From assembly GCA_965116765.1 (NCBI GenBank), contig OZ220718.1:5890001-5954000 (forward strand): a stretch of 64,000 bases of DNA, in the 5' to 3' direction. This DNA comes from JAJEEA01 sp965116765. GTDB taxonomy: Bacteria; Acidobacteriota; Vicinamibacteria; Vicinamibacterales; UBA8438. Shown here piece after piece: positions 57,397-64,000 of this stretch. How positions within the stretch are numbered: position 1 is the first letter of the stretch; each line of letters starts with the position of its first letter. The notes under the pieces were generated by a model, which saw nothing but the letters and a program-made list of their open reading frames with translations, was not told the DNA's origin and did no database searches. The position numbers were made by a program, and so were the translations under genes.

Positions 57397-58584
57397 ATGC
57401 CCATTCGCTACGCCGCCGCTCTCGCCCTGATGCCCGCCGTCACGGTTCTGCTGGCGTTGCCGGCGCCGGCGGCCGCCGAGGACGGCCTCGTGACTGTCGA
57501 GCGCTTCGTTCCCCACACGTCGACGGTGCCCGCCAACGAGGGCCAACGGGTCGGCCTCTACCTGCGCGAGAAGGCGTCGGCCGAGGCGATGGCCCGGTTC
57601 GAGGCCGGCGCGGCCCCGGAGGGGCGCGTGGTGCTGTTCGTGCACGGCGGCTCGGTGCCGTCGGTGCCCGACTACGACCTCGACTACGAGGACTACAGCT
57701 GGATGGGCCACCTCGCCGAGGCGGGCTTCGACACCTTCGCGATGGACCACACCGGCTACGGCCGGTCGCCGCGCCCGAAGATGGACGACGCCTGCAACAT
57801 GAGCGAGGCGGACCAGGCCATCGTCACGCCCCATCCGCTGTCGGCGCCGTGCGAGCCGAGCTATCCGTTCGGGTCGACCACGGTGCAGTCCGACTGGGAC
57901 GAGATCGACACCGTCGTCGAGTACATCCGCGAGCTGCGGGGGGTCGAGCGGGTGAGCCTCGTCGGGTGGTCGGCGGGCGGCACGCGCACCGGCGGCTACG
58001 CCGCGCGCCATCCCGAGAAGGTGGACAAGCTCTTCCTCTTCGCGCCGGGCTACCGCCCCGACGGGCCGTCCGAGGCGCCCGGCAAGCTGCCCGCCGCGGG
58101 GGTGCCGATGCGGCTGCAGACGCGCGACACCCTGATGCACGGCCGGTGGGAGGACAACGTCGCCTGCGAGAACCAGGTCGACCCGGGCATCCGCGCCGCC
58201 ATCTGGCGGAGCATCCTGGCGTTCGACCCGCTGGGGTCGGTCTGGGGGCCGCCCGAGGGCGTCATGCGGGTGCGGGCCGGCAACCCGTCGTGGGGCTGGA
58301 ACCGCGAGTACGCCGCGAAGGTCGCCGCGCCCACGATGATCGTGGTCGGCGCGCAGGACAACCCCGAAGCCCGCGGCGTGCTGCACGCGGACCTGACGGG
58401 GACCGACTCGCGCGTCCTCGTGACCATGGAGTGCGCCACCCACTTCGCCAACTGGGAGAGCGCGCAGTACCGGTTCATGCACCGGGCGTCGCTCGAGTGG
58501 CTGTCCGACGGGACCTTCCGCGGACACCGCAACGGCGTGTACCGGGTGGGCGTCGACGGGGCCGAGCCGACGACGGGCGAGTGA
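57397..58584 (+). CDS. Exported alpha/beta hydrolase
   Basis: 395 residues with signal peptide (LALMPAVTVLLALPAPAAA). Fold markers: VVLFVHGGSVPSVPDYDLDY oxyanion region, TFAMDHTGYGRSPRPK, nucleophile elbow LVGWSAGGTRTGGYAARHP (Ser near residue 191), PTMIVVGAQDNPEARG and a C-terminal ATHFANWES histidine. All three triad positions are plausible. The length and the HGG start resemble esterases or haloalkane-type hydrolases of the exported kind; substrate unknown. GGGAGG precedes the ATG. The stop codon overlaps the next gene by one base. Confidence 0.87.
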   Translation: MPIRYAAALALMPAVTVLLALPAPAAAEDGLVTVERFVPHTSTVPANEGQRVGLYLREKASAEAMARFEAGAAPEGRVVLFVHGGSVPSVPDYDLDYEDYSWMGHLAEAGFDTFAMDHTGYGRSPRPKMDDACNMSEADQAIVTPHPLSAPCEPSYPFGSTTVQSDWDEIDTVVEYIRELRGVERVSLVGWSAGGTRTGGYAARHPEKVDKLFLFAPGYRPDGPSEAPGKLPAAGVPMRLQTRDTLMHGRWEDNVACENQVDPGIRAAIWRSILAFDPLGSVWGPPEGVMRVRAGNPSWGWNREYAAKVAAPTMIVVGAQDNPEARGVLHADLTGTDSRVLVTMECATHFANWESAQYRFMHRASLEWLSDGTFRGHRNGVYRVGVDGAEPTTGE

Positions 58585-59144
58585 TGGCGCGTACGCATGG
58601 CGAAGGCGGTGGCGCCCGCCGCCGCGGGCTGCTGGTTCTGACTCTGGTGCTCGCGGGGGCCGCGGCGGCGGCGCAGCCGCTGGTCTCGCCCGCCGACGAG
58701 GCGGCGCTGCGCGGCCTCCTGCCCGACGCCGACCACTTCGAGCTTCACGACCGGGGCCCGCGGCACTTCCGGGCGTTCGCGGCGTCGGAGGCCGGCGCCG
58801 CCCCCCGGCTGATCGGCCTGGCCTTCTTCACCACCGATCTCGCCCCCCGCATCTATGCGTACAAGGGGCGCATCACGAGCCTGGTGGCGATGGACCCGGG
58901 CGGCCGCCTGATCGGGGTCCGGGTGGTGCACCACTACGAGCCGTTCGGCTATTTCTCGATCGACCTGCCCGGCTTCGCTCCCCAGTTCGCGGGCAAGAGC
59001 ATCCTCGAGCCGCTGGAGGTGGGTGGGGACATCGACGCGGTCTCGCGCGCCACGATCACCATGGAGGCGGCGACCCGCGCGATCCGCCAGGGCGCGCGGC
59101 GGCTGGCCCGTGATTTCCTCGCGGAGCAGAGCGCGGACCGCTGA
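58584..59144 (+). CDS. FMN-binding protein, NosR N-terminal-like
   Basis: 186 residues. Exported (GLLVLTLVLAGAAAAAQ), then FMN_bind: LIGLAFFTTDLAPRIYAYKG, HHYEPFGYFSIDLPGF and the covalent-flavin motif DIDAVSRATITM. Paralogue of 48399-48959. It overlaps the hydrolase by one base and lies 700 bp upstream of a NosR/NapH-like ferredoxin membrane protein, so together they cover the three parts of a NosR protein (flavin domain, membrane domain, 4Fe-4S domain) on two polypeptides. Confidence 0.83.
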   Translation: MARTHGEGGGARRRGLLVLTLVLAGAAAAAQPLVSPADEAALRGLLPDADHFELHDRGPRHFRAFAASEAGAAPRLIGLAFFTTDLAPRIYAYKGRITSLVAMDPGGRLIGVRVVHHYEPFGYFSIDLPGFAPQFAGKSILEPLEVGGDIDAVSRATITMEAATRAIRQGARRLARDFLAEQSADR

Positions 59145-59195
59145 GGGGTCGGTTCGGGAACCCGGCGCATCCGGGGCCGCGTCTCCGCGGCCCTC

Positions 59196-59552
59196 TCAGC
59201 TCTCGGCGTATCGGGCTTCCAGCCGGGTCAGGCGCTGTTCGAGCGAGAGCAGGCCTTCGGCGAGAAGGCGAATCTGCTCTTCCAGACGTTCGGCGACCGC
59301 GTCGAAGTGCGCCCGCGTGCGCTCGCCCTCGGCCCGCACCTCTTCCTTGGTGGCGAGCGGGGCGATTGCCCTGCGCAGCTCTTCCTTGGTGGCGAGCGGG
59401 GCGATTGCCGTGCGCAGCTCTTCCTTGGTGGCGAGCGGGGCGATTGCCTTCCGGAGATCGTCCTTCGTCGCCAGGGTTGGCAGGATCTGCTCGATCCGAT
59501 CGACGCGGCGATTCAAGTTCTCGACAGCTTCTTCCATCGTCCGGAAGTCCAC
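59196..59552 (-). CDS. Coiled-coil protein with 15-residue tandem repeats
   Basis: 118 residues from GTG at 59552, fixed by a strong AGGAGGG site. MEEAVENLNRRVDRIEQIL is a coiled coil, then four units of the form KEELRxAIAPLAT(15 residues) and a final coil ending LSLEQRLTRLEARYAES. No membrane segment. The repeat unit matches the DNA repeat listed separately. It runs opposite to the FMN-binding and ferredoxin genes on either side. A DUF1640- or tropomyosin-like scaffolding role is only a guess. Confidence 0.7.
   Translation of the reverse strand: MDFRTMEEAVENLNRRVDRIEQILPTLATKDDLRKAIAPLATKEELRTAIAPLATKEELRRAIAPLATKEEVRAEGERTRAHFDAVAERLEEQIRLLAEGLLSLEQRLTRLEARYAES
59338..59460 (-). repeat. 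45-bp tandem repeat within coiled-coil gene
   Basis: About 2.7 copies of a 45-bp unit beginning CTCTTCCTTGGTGGCGAG on the plus strand (59339, 59384, 59429), nearly identical between copies, in frame. The low divergence indicates recent expansion, and copy number may vary between strains. Confidence 0.85.
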
Positions 59553-59843
59553 GGCAACCCTCCTGCGCCCGCCCTGGCTGCGATGAGGAGGCCGCCGTCC
59601 CGCGGGTGGGCATTCTATCATCGGTTCCATGGCCCGTACGTCAAGCAAACAGCGTGCCACCCGTGATGTCCGCGGCTCGGGTCCCGAGGGACAGTCCGCC
59701 GCCTCGACCGCCCGTGCGGGCACGAGCGTCGAAGCCATCCGGGTTGGCTCCGGCCGCGGCGGATCGGACAGAATAGGGACGCGCCGGCCGCGACTGCCGC
59801 CGGCGCGGCGTTCCGCCCGCATCGGCAGCCTTCGGGTGTCTCC
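59553..59843. other. Intergenic region before ferredoxin gene
   Basis: About 290 bp without a supported gene. It should contain the promoters for the divergent coiled-coil and ferredoxin genes. No consensus elements are apparent. Confidence 0.35.
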
Positions 59844-60827
59844 ATGACCTGTGGTTCTCCCCGCGTGATCGTTGCCGGCGCGGTGCTGCTCTTCGGGCTG
59901 GGCATCGCGCCATCCGCGGCGGCCCAGCCGCCCCCGCCCGAGCCCGAGCCGCTGTCGCTGGACGACCTGGCCGCGCTCGACGCGCTGCTCGAGGAGGAGG
60001 CGGAGGAGACCGCCGCGCTGATCGATGCGGGCGCGGCCGTCGACGTAGCGGCCCTCGGGATCTTCTTCGCGTTCGCGGTGTACAGCTTCGTGCGCAAGGA
60101 CGACCGGCTCAAGGTCGCGAGCCTCGTGCTGGCCGTGGCCTACCTCGGGTTCGTCAAGGCGAGCCTGGTGTCGGTGGTCGACATCTTCGGGGCGATGCGC
60201 GGCAGCCTGCCGGCGTGGACGGACGGGCAGGCCTATTACCTGCTCATCGCGTTCACGCTCGTGTCGACGGTGCTGTGGGGGCGCCTGTACTGCGGGCGCA
60301 TCTGCGCCTTCGGGGCCCTCACCCAGCTCATGGACCGGGTGGTGCCGGCGCGCCTCCGCGTCGAGCCGCCGGCGTGGCTCGACCGGCGCCTCATCTACCT
60401 CAAGTACGGGGTCCTCGCGGCCGCCGTGCTGTACGTCCTCGGGGGCGGCGACACCCTCGTGTACCGCTACATCGAGCCGTTCTGGATGTTCACGCTGAGC
60501 GGCAACGCGGCGATGTGGACGCTGCTCGTGCTGCTGCTTCTGGCGACGGTGTTCGTGCGCAACCTCTACTGCCGCTACCTGTGCGCGGTGGGGGCCGGCC
60601 TCGGGCTGCTGTCGAACCTCACCGTCTTCCGCATCAAGCGCTGGCGCGAGTGCGATACGTGCAAGCTGTGCGAGAAGACGTGCGAGTGGGGGGCTATCGA
60701 CGGCCCGAAGATCCTCGTCAGCGAGTGCGTGCGGTGCGACGACTGCGAGCGCCTCTACGCCGACGAGGACCGTTGCCCGCACTGGTTGATTCAGAAGCGC
60801 GCCGCCGCCCGCGCGGCGCGCGGGTGA
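59844..60827 (+). CDS. NosR/NapH-like 4Fe-4S membrane protein
   Basis: 327 residues. Signal or first helix, then an acidic stretch and four to five further membrane helices. The cytoplasmic-facing cysteine pairs GRLYCGRICAFGALTQL and RNLYCRYLCAVGAG are the NosR/NapH/RdxA polyferredoxin hallmark. The C terminus has two 4Fe-4S groups, CDTCKLCEKTCEWG and CVRCDDCERLYADEDRCPH. It would carry electrons from the quinone pool or a cytoplasmic donor to the periplasmic flavoprotein. NosZ and other denitrification genes are not in the window, so a nitrous-oxide role is not shown. Confidence 0.88.
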   Translation: MTCGSPRVIVAGAVLLFGLGIAPSAAAQPPPPEPEPLSLDDLAALDALLEEEAEETAALIDAGAAVDVAALGIFFAFAVYSFVRKDDRLKVASLVLAVAYLGFVKASLVSVVDIFGAMRGSLPAWTDGQAYYLLIAFTLVSTVLWGRLYCGRICAFGALTQLMDRVVPARLRVEPPAWLDRRLIYLKYGVLAAAVLYVLGGGDTLVYRYIEPFWMFTLSGNAAMWTLLVLLLLATVFVRNLYCRYLCAVGAGLGLLSNLTVFRIKRWRECDTCKLCEKTCEWGAIDGPKILVSECVRCDDCERLYADEDRCPHWLIQKRAAARAARG

Positions 60828-60839
60828 CGGGTCGACGGG

Positions 60840-60954
60840 GTGAGGAGCAATTCTGTGAAGCCGATCGATTCCCTGGTCAGCGCCCACTGGAACGGACTCG
60901 CCGACGCCGAGCGGGTGAGGAGCAATTCCGTGAAGCCGATCGGTTCCTTCGTCA
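60840..60954 (+). repeat. 75-bp offset direct repeat carrying Shine-Dalgarno and start codon
   Basis: GTGAGGAGCAATTCTGTGAA (60840) recurs as GTGAGGAGCAATTCCGTGAA (60915) with nearly 40 bp of similarity, 75 bp apart. Each copy holds a GAGGAG site 7 bases before a GTG, so the duplication doubled the translation start in frame. Confidence 0.8.
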
Positions 60955-61457
60955 GGCCTGGCGTCGCCGGCTCGTTGCGCCCGTCGCCGCCCTGCTCGAG
61001 CCCGGCGCAACGCGGGCGCGGGTCGCGGGCTGCCGGTGGCCGCCTCGCCACCTTGCTGCTGATTGCGGGGATCGCGGTCGCGGCGGGCGCCGTCGCCGCG
61101 GGGCAGGGGCGGACGGTCTGGGACGGTGTCTACACGGCCGAGCAGGCGCGCCGCGGGGCCGAGGCCTACGAGCAGGCGTGCGCCGAGTGCCACGGGGCGG
61201 ACCTCGGCGGCGGGGACATGGCGCCGGGCCTCGCCGGGGTGCAGTTCGTCTACAACTGGCACGGGTTCTCGGCCCGCGACCTCTTCGAGCGGCTGCGGGT
61301 CTCGATGCCCCCGGACCAGCCCAACCGCGTGAGCCGGCAGGAGAAGGCCGACATCCTCGCGTTCATGCTCGAGGCGAACGGCATGCCGGCCGGGGACGCG
61401 GAGCTGGCCAGCCGGGCCGGCCCCCTCGGCGCGATTCAGTTCCTCGCCGAGCCGTAG
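60840..61457 (+). CDS. Exported cytochrome c
   Basis: 205 residues if translation starts at GTG 60840. One membrane or signal helix (ATLLLIAGIAVAAGAVAAG), then a class I type c domain with ACAECHGADLGGGDMAP near residue 113, YNWHGFSARDLFERLRVSMP and a methionine region. The N-terminal residues come from a 75-bp duplication that contains a ribosome site and a GTG; GTG at 60855, 60915 and 60930 are all in frame, and one of the later ones may be used. It lies 12 bp after the ferredoxin gene and likely completes an electron chain with it. Confidence 0.85.
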   Translation: MRSNSVKPIDSLVSAHWNGLADAERVRSNSVKPIGSFVRPGVAGSLRPSPPCSSPAQRGRGSRAAGGRLATLLLIAGIAVAAGAVAAGQGRTVWDGVYTAEQARRGAEAYEQACAECHGADLGGGDMAPGLAGVQFVYNWHGFSARDLFERLRVSMPPDQPNRVSRQEKADILAFMLEANGMPAGDAELASRAGPLGAIQFLAEP

Positions 61458-61488
61458 CACTTGCCGGTCCTGCCACGGGGCCGAATCT

Positions 61489-62829
61489 TCAGTCGGCGGC
61501 CGCCTCCCGCGGCGGGGGAGACTGAATCGCCTTCGCGGCGGCCCACAGGGCGCCGACCATCAGCAGCAGGAGCACCATCCACCCCATCGCGCCGGTGAAC
61601 ATGGCCCGGCTGAACGCCTCCCAGGTGATGGGGAACTGCGTGAGCACCCCCCAGCGCTCGGTCATCCAGTGCCAGCTCGTGTGGGCGACGAGCGTCGACA
61701 GCAGGATGGTGCCGACCTTCTCGGCCACCACGTGGCGAAAGAGCAGGTGCAGGGCCGGCACCATCACCGCCAGGACCAGGAGCTGGCCGAGCTCGACCCC
61801 GATGTTGAACGACAGCAGCGACGTCAGGAGGTGCGAGCCCGCGAACTGCATGGTCTCGCGCAGCGCGAACGAGAACCCGAACCCGTGCACGAGCCCGAAG
61901 AGGAACGTGATGGTCCACCGGCGCTGCACGTTGGCCCCGAGGATGTTCTCGATCGCCATGTACACGATGGACATCGCGATGAGGGTCTCGACCATCGGCG
62001 GGAACCACAGCGCGTCGGGCGCGAGGTCGTAGGCCGAGGCGATCAGGGTCACGGAGTGGGCGACTGTGAACGCGGTCACGATGATCGCGAGGGGCTTGAA
62101 CTTCCGGAACGGGATGACGAGGCAGGCGAGGAACAGCAGGTGGTCGGTGCCGTCGAGGATGTGCTCGAAGCCCATCGCCACGAACCGGAACGCGGCCTGG
62201 TGCCAGCGCGGGTCGAGCACCACGACGCCGGGGTCGCCCCGCAGCTCGAACGCCCGCTCGGCCCCGCCCGGCGGCAGGAACCGCAGGACGGTGACGACCC
62301 GCAGGCCCATCCGCTCGAAGCTCGGGCGGATGGAGAAGTCGGATTGGTCCGACTGGATGTCGTAGTCGAAGAGGACGTCGAGCATCGCCTGCTGCCACAC
62401 GATCTGCGTGTCGGCGGGCAGCAGCGGGCCCTGGACGTCGGCGAGCGCGCCCTCCCAGGTCTCGAACGAGCGGTTCGACGGCAGCGAGATCTTGATGGCG
62501 GTGATGGCCGGCTCGGGGAGGGGGGCGTCGTTCTCGAAGATGCGGACCTCCTGCCCCATCCACACCATGGCGGCGTCGGTGAACTCGTCCCGCTCGCGCG
62601 CCCGCTCGAAGTCGAGGTAGCCCGGCCCGTAGGTCGGGAACGCCATGTCGGACAGCGCCTCGAGCGGCACCCGCACGAGGAGGCGCAGGCGCTGCCCCTC
62701 GGGCTTGACGAAGGCCTGCACCGTCACGTCGCCGGGGATGTCGTGGGCCGACTGGGGGGCGGGCAGGGTCAGGAGCAGGCCGATGACCGCGAGGCCCTTC
62801 ACCAGGAGCCCTCGCGGTATTCGCCGCAT
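61489..62829 (-). CDS. HupE/UreJ-family membrane protein
   Basis: 446 residues. Signal sequence (LLVKGLAVIGLLLTLPAPQSA), an exported beta-rich N-terminal half, then the HupE/UreJ_2 membrane half: GFEHILDGTDHLLFLACL, TAFTVAHSVTLIAS, IAMSIVYMAIENI, FLFGLVHGFGFSFALRE and NIGVELGQLLVLAVM. The conserved histidines and aspartates (HILDGTDH, VHGFGF) suggest metal transport, nickel or cobalt in characterised HupE proteins. No hydrogenase or urease genes are present here. MRRIPRG at 62829 directly precedes the signal peptide; longer starts are possible. Confidence 0.85.
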   Translation of the reverse strand: MRRIPRGLLVKGLAVIGLLLTLPAPQSAHDIPGDVTVQAFVKPEGQRLRLLVRVPLEALSDMAFPTYGPGYLDFERARERDEFTDAAMVWMGQEVRIFENDAPLPEPAITAIKISLPSNRSFETWEGALADVQGPLLPADTQIVWQQAMLDVLFDYDIQSDQSDFSIRPSFERMGLRVVTVLRFLPPGGAERAFELRGDPGVVVLDPRWHQAAFRFVAMGFEHILDGTDHLLFLACLVIPFRKFKPLAIIVTAFTVAHSVTLIASAYDLAPDALWFPPMVETLIAMSIVYMAIENILGANVQRRWTITFLFGLVHGFGFSFALRETMQFAGSHLLTSLLSFNIGVELGQLLVLAVMVPALHLLFRHVVAEKVGTILLSTLVAHTSWHWMTERWGVLTQFPITWEAFSRAMFTGAMGWMVLLLLMVGALWAAAKAIQSPPPREAAAD

Positions 62830-63193
62830 CGGTCCGGCGGCTCCGGGGCCGTCCGCGCCGGGCCGTGGGCCGCGGCCGGCGGACCGCCGAAGGGGGGTGT
62901 CGGAGGTGGAATCGCCCGGCACGGGGCGTTCTCGGGCCGGCATCGAAAAGGTAGCGCAATTCATGAGGTTTACAAGTATACTGGCGGCGCCCGGCCGGCG
63001 GGCCATGTCGCCCCCGGTTCGTACGGGTGACCGCGGTCGCGGTTCGGAGCGGCCCGGTACGAGTTGCGGTTCTGTCGTACGCGTTGCGGGCCCGAAGGGC
63101 CTCAGCTACAGGGAAGTAGCCGGCGCGGGTCGGCGCAGGGCGCCGGGTTCAAGGCGGGTCGGCGCACGGCGCCGGGTTCAAGGGAGGAATTCG
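62830..63193. other. Divergent intergenic region with a 29-bp direct repeat
   Basis: About 360 bp. A low-GC stretch near 62963-62985 (GAGGTTTACAAGTATACTGG) is a promoter candidate for the HupE gene. Near 63127-63184, GCGGGTCGGCGCA-GGCGCC followed by GGGTTCAAG occurs twice in tandem, the second copy ending in the ribosome site of the following gene. No coding sequence seen. Confidence 0.55.
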
Positions 63194-64000
63194 ATGAATC
63201 GGAAGCAGCATCTTCTATTCGCAGGCGCACTGGCGGCGGCGGCGCTGGTCGTGGTGGCCGCCACCGGCGCGCAGGAGCAGGGCGGCGGGAGCGCCGCGCT
63301 CTCGATGGACCCGAACGACGGCGTCCCGACGTTCGAGGTCGATCCGCTCTTTCCCAAGAACCTGCCCAACCACTGGCTGATGGGGCCGACCATCGGGGTC
63401 GACGTCGATGCCGACGACCACATCTGGATCGTGCACCGGAACACCCCCGACCAGTTCGTGCGGAACACCGAGATCGGCATGACCACCGACCCGCCGGTCG
63501 CCGAGTGCTGCCAGCCCGGTCCCCCCGTCCTCGAGTTCGACCAGGAGGGGAACCTCCTGCAGGCCTGGGGCGGCCCCGGCACCGAGACCGGCGACTACAG
63601 CTGGCCGCTGTCGAACCACGGGATTGCCATCGACGGCATGAACAACGTCTGGATCGGCGGTAACGGCGGCACCGACTCGCACGTGGTGAAGTTCGACCAC
63701 CAGGGCAACTTCCTGATGCAGGTCGGCGTTGCCGGCGCCCGCATGACCGGCCCCGTCAGCGAGCGCACGGGTCAGGCGACCCCCCAGCGCGACAGCCACG
63801 CCACCGACAGCTTCGGCCGCGTCGCCGAGATCGGCATCGACAACGAGGCGGGCGAGGCGTACTTCGCCGACGGCTACTTCAACCGCCGCGTCGCGGTCGT
63901 CGACCAGGACAGCGGCGAGGTCAAGCGGTTCTGGGGCGCCTATGGCAACGAGCCGGACGACAGCCTCGACCTCGGCCGCTACGAGCCCGGCGGCGACCCC
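63194..64000 (+). CDS. Secreted NHL/SMP-30-like propeller protein, 3' end outside window
   Basis: ATG at 63194 follows GGGAGGAATTCG. Signal peptide (LLFAGALAAAALVVVAATGAQ), then a propeller with NHL-type blades (GVDVDADDHIWIVHRN, VLEFDQEGNLLQAWGGPG, GIAIDGMNNVWIGGNGG, VKFDHQGNFLMQVG, IGIDNEAGEAYFADGYFNRR). 269 residues are visible before the window ends. The blades are typical of exported six-bladed propellers of Acidobacteria; ligand unknown. Confidence 0.8.
   Translation, partial: MNRKQHLLFAGALAAAALVVVAATGAQEQGGGSAALSMDPNDGVPTFEVDPLFPKNLPNHWLMGPTIGVDVDADDHIWIVHRNTPDQFVRNTEIGMTTDPPVAECCQPGPPVLEFDQEGNLLQAWGGPGTETGDYSWPLSNHGIAIDGMNNVWIGGNGGTDSHVVKFDHQGNFLMQVGVAGARMTGPVSERTGQATPQRDSHATDSFGRVAEIGIDNEAGEAYFADGYFNRRVAVVDQDSGEVKRFWGAYGNEPDDSLDLGRYEPGGDP

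Noticed and set aside
59844..61457. Nitrous-oxide reduction cluster
   Set aside because: The NosR-like pieces are there, but nosZ, nosD, nosF and nosY are absent from the window, so naming it nos would go beyond the evidence.

Overview
The window is very GC-rich (roughly 70 percent by eye, with strongly GC-biased third codon positions) and reads like an Acidobacteriota chromosome, most plausibly Vicinamibacteria or a related marine or sponge-associated lineage. That placement is inferred from gene content: several secreted PQQ-type beta-propellers, LVIVD-repeat proteins, a BlaI/BlaR1 pair whose BlaR1 carries a DUF3738-like tail, MoxR/Bat genes, and a cytochrome-propeller protein. There is no rRNA or tRNA in the window to confirm it.

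Layout. 0-9 kb: an SPFH protein, a class III aminotransferase with a secreted partner, a DUF6351 esterase-like protein, an LVIVD propeller, DUF1232 and a PQQ propeller. 9.5-14.2 kb: an unusually long single-chain pyruvate:ferredoxin oxidoreductase. 15.4-20.2 kb: a four-gene minus-strand operon (cupin, UbiA-type DPPR synthase, a DprE1-DprE2 fusion, a polytopic GT-C-like protein) that should make and possibly use polyprenyl-phosphoryl-arabinose. 20.3-23 kb: endonuclease III, then an AAA ATPase/DUF4276 pair that looks like a defence module. 23-31 kb: PQQ propeller, orphan antitoxin, BlaR1/BlaI with a clear operator, an orphan solute-binding lipoprotein, a radical SAM protein. 31.5-35.7 kb: Bat-type VWA/TPR operon; its usual partners MoxR and DUF58 lie at 44.4-46.4 kb on the same strand.

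35.8-42 kb between those two blocks holds a quinoprotein and a decaying mobile/defence island: a HEPN-like protein, an IS110-family transposase with a structured RNA candidate downstream, a gene with an in-frame amber codon, a frameshifted HTH regulator, a truncated PIN toxin and an intact Phd/YefM antitoxin. 46.9-49.2 kb has a HEPN pair and a first FMN-binding (NosR N-terminal-like) protein. 49.3-53.8 kb has a haem-c propeller protein and a secreted HExxH protein with a repeated LTP..A.H..ELR module. 54.4-61.5 kb runs from a large LuxR/MalT-type regulator through an alpha/beta hydrolase, a second FMN-binding protein, a NosR/NapH-like polyferredoxin and a cytochrome c, suggesting a split NosR-type electron-transfer chain. 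The window ends with a HupE/UreJ protein and a partial NHL propeller.

Two properties run through the whole window. First, at least nine otherwise intact genes or gene remnants are broken by single-base indels, often in short G or C runs, which suggests uncorrected sequence or recent decay. Second, short tandem duplications (units of 29-75 bp, in-frame when coding) sit at gene ends or between domains.
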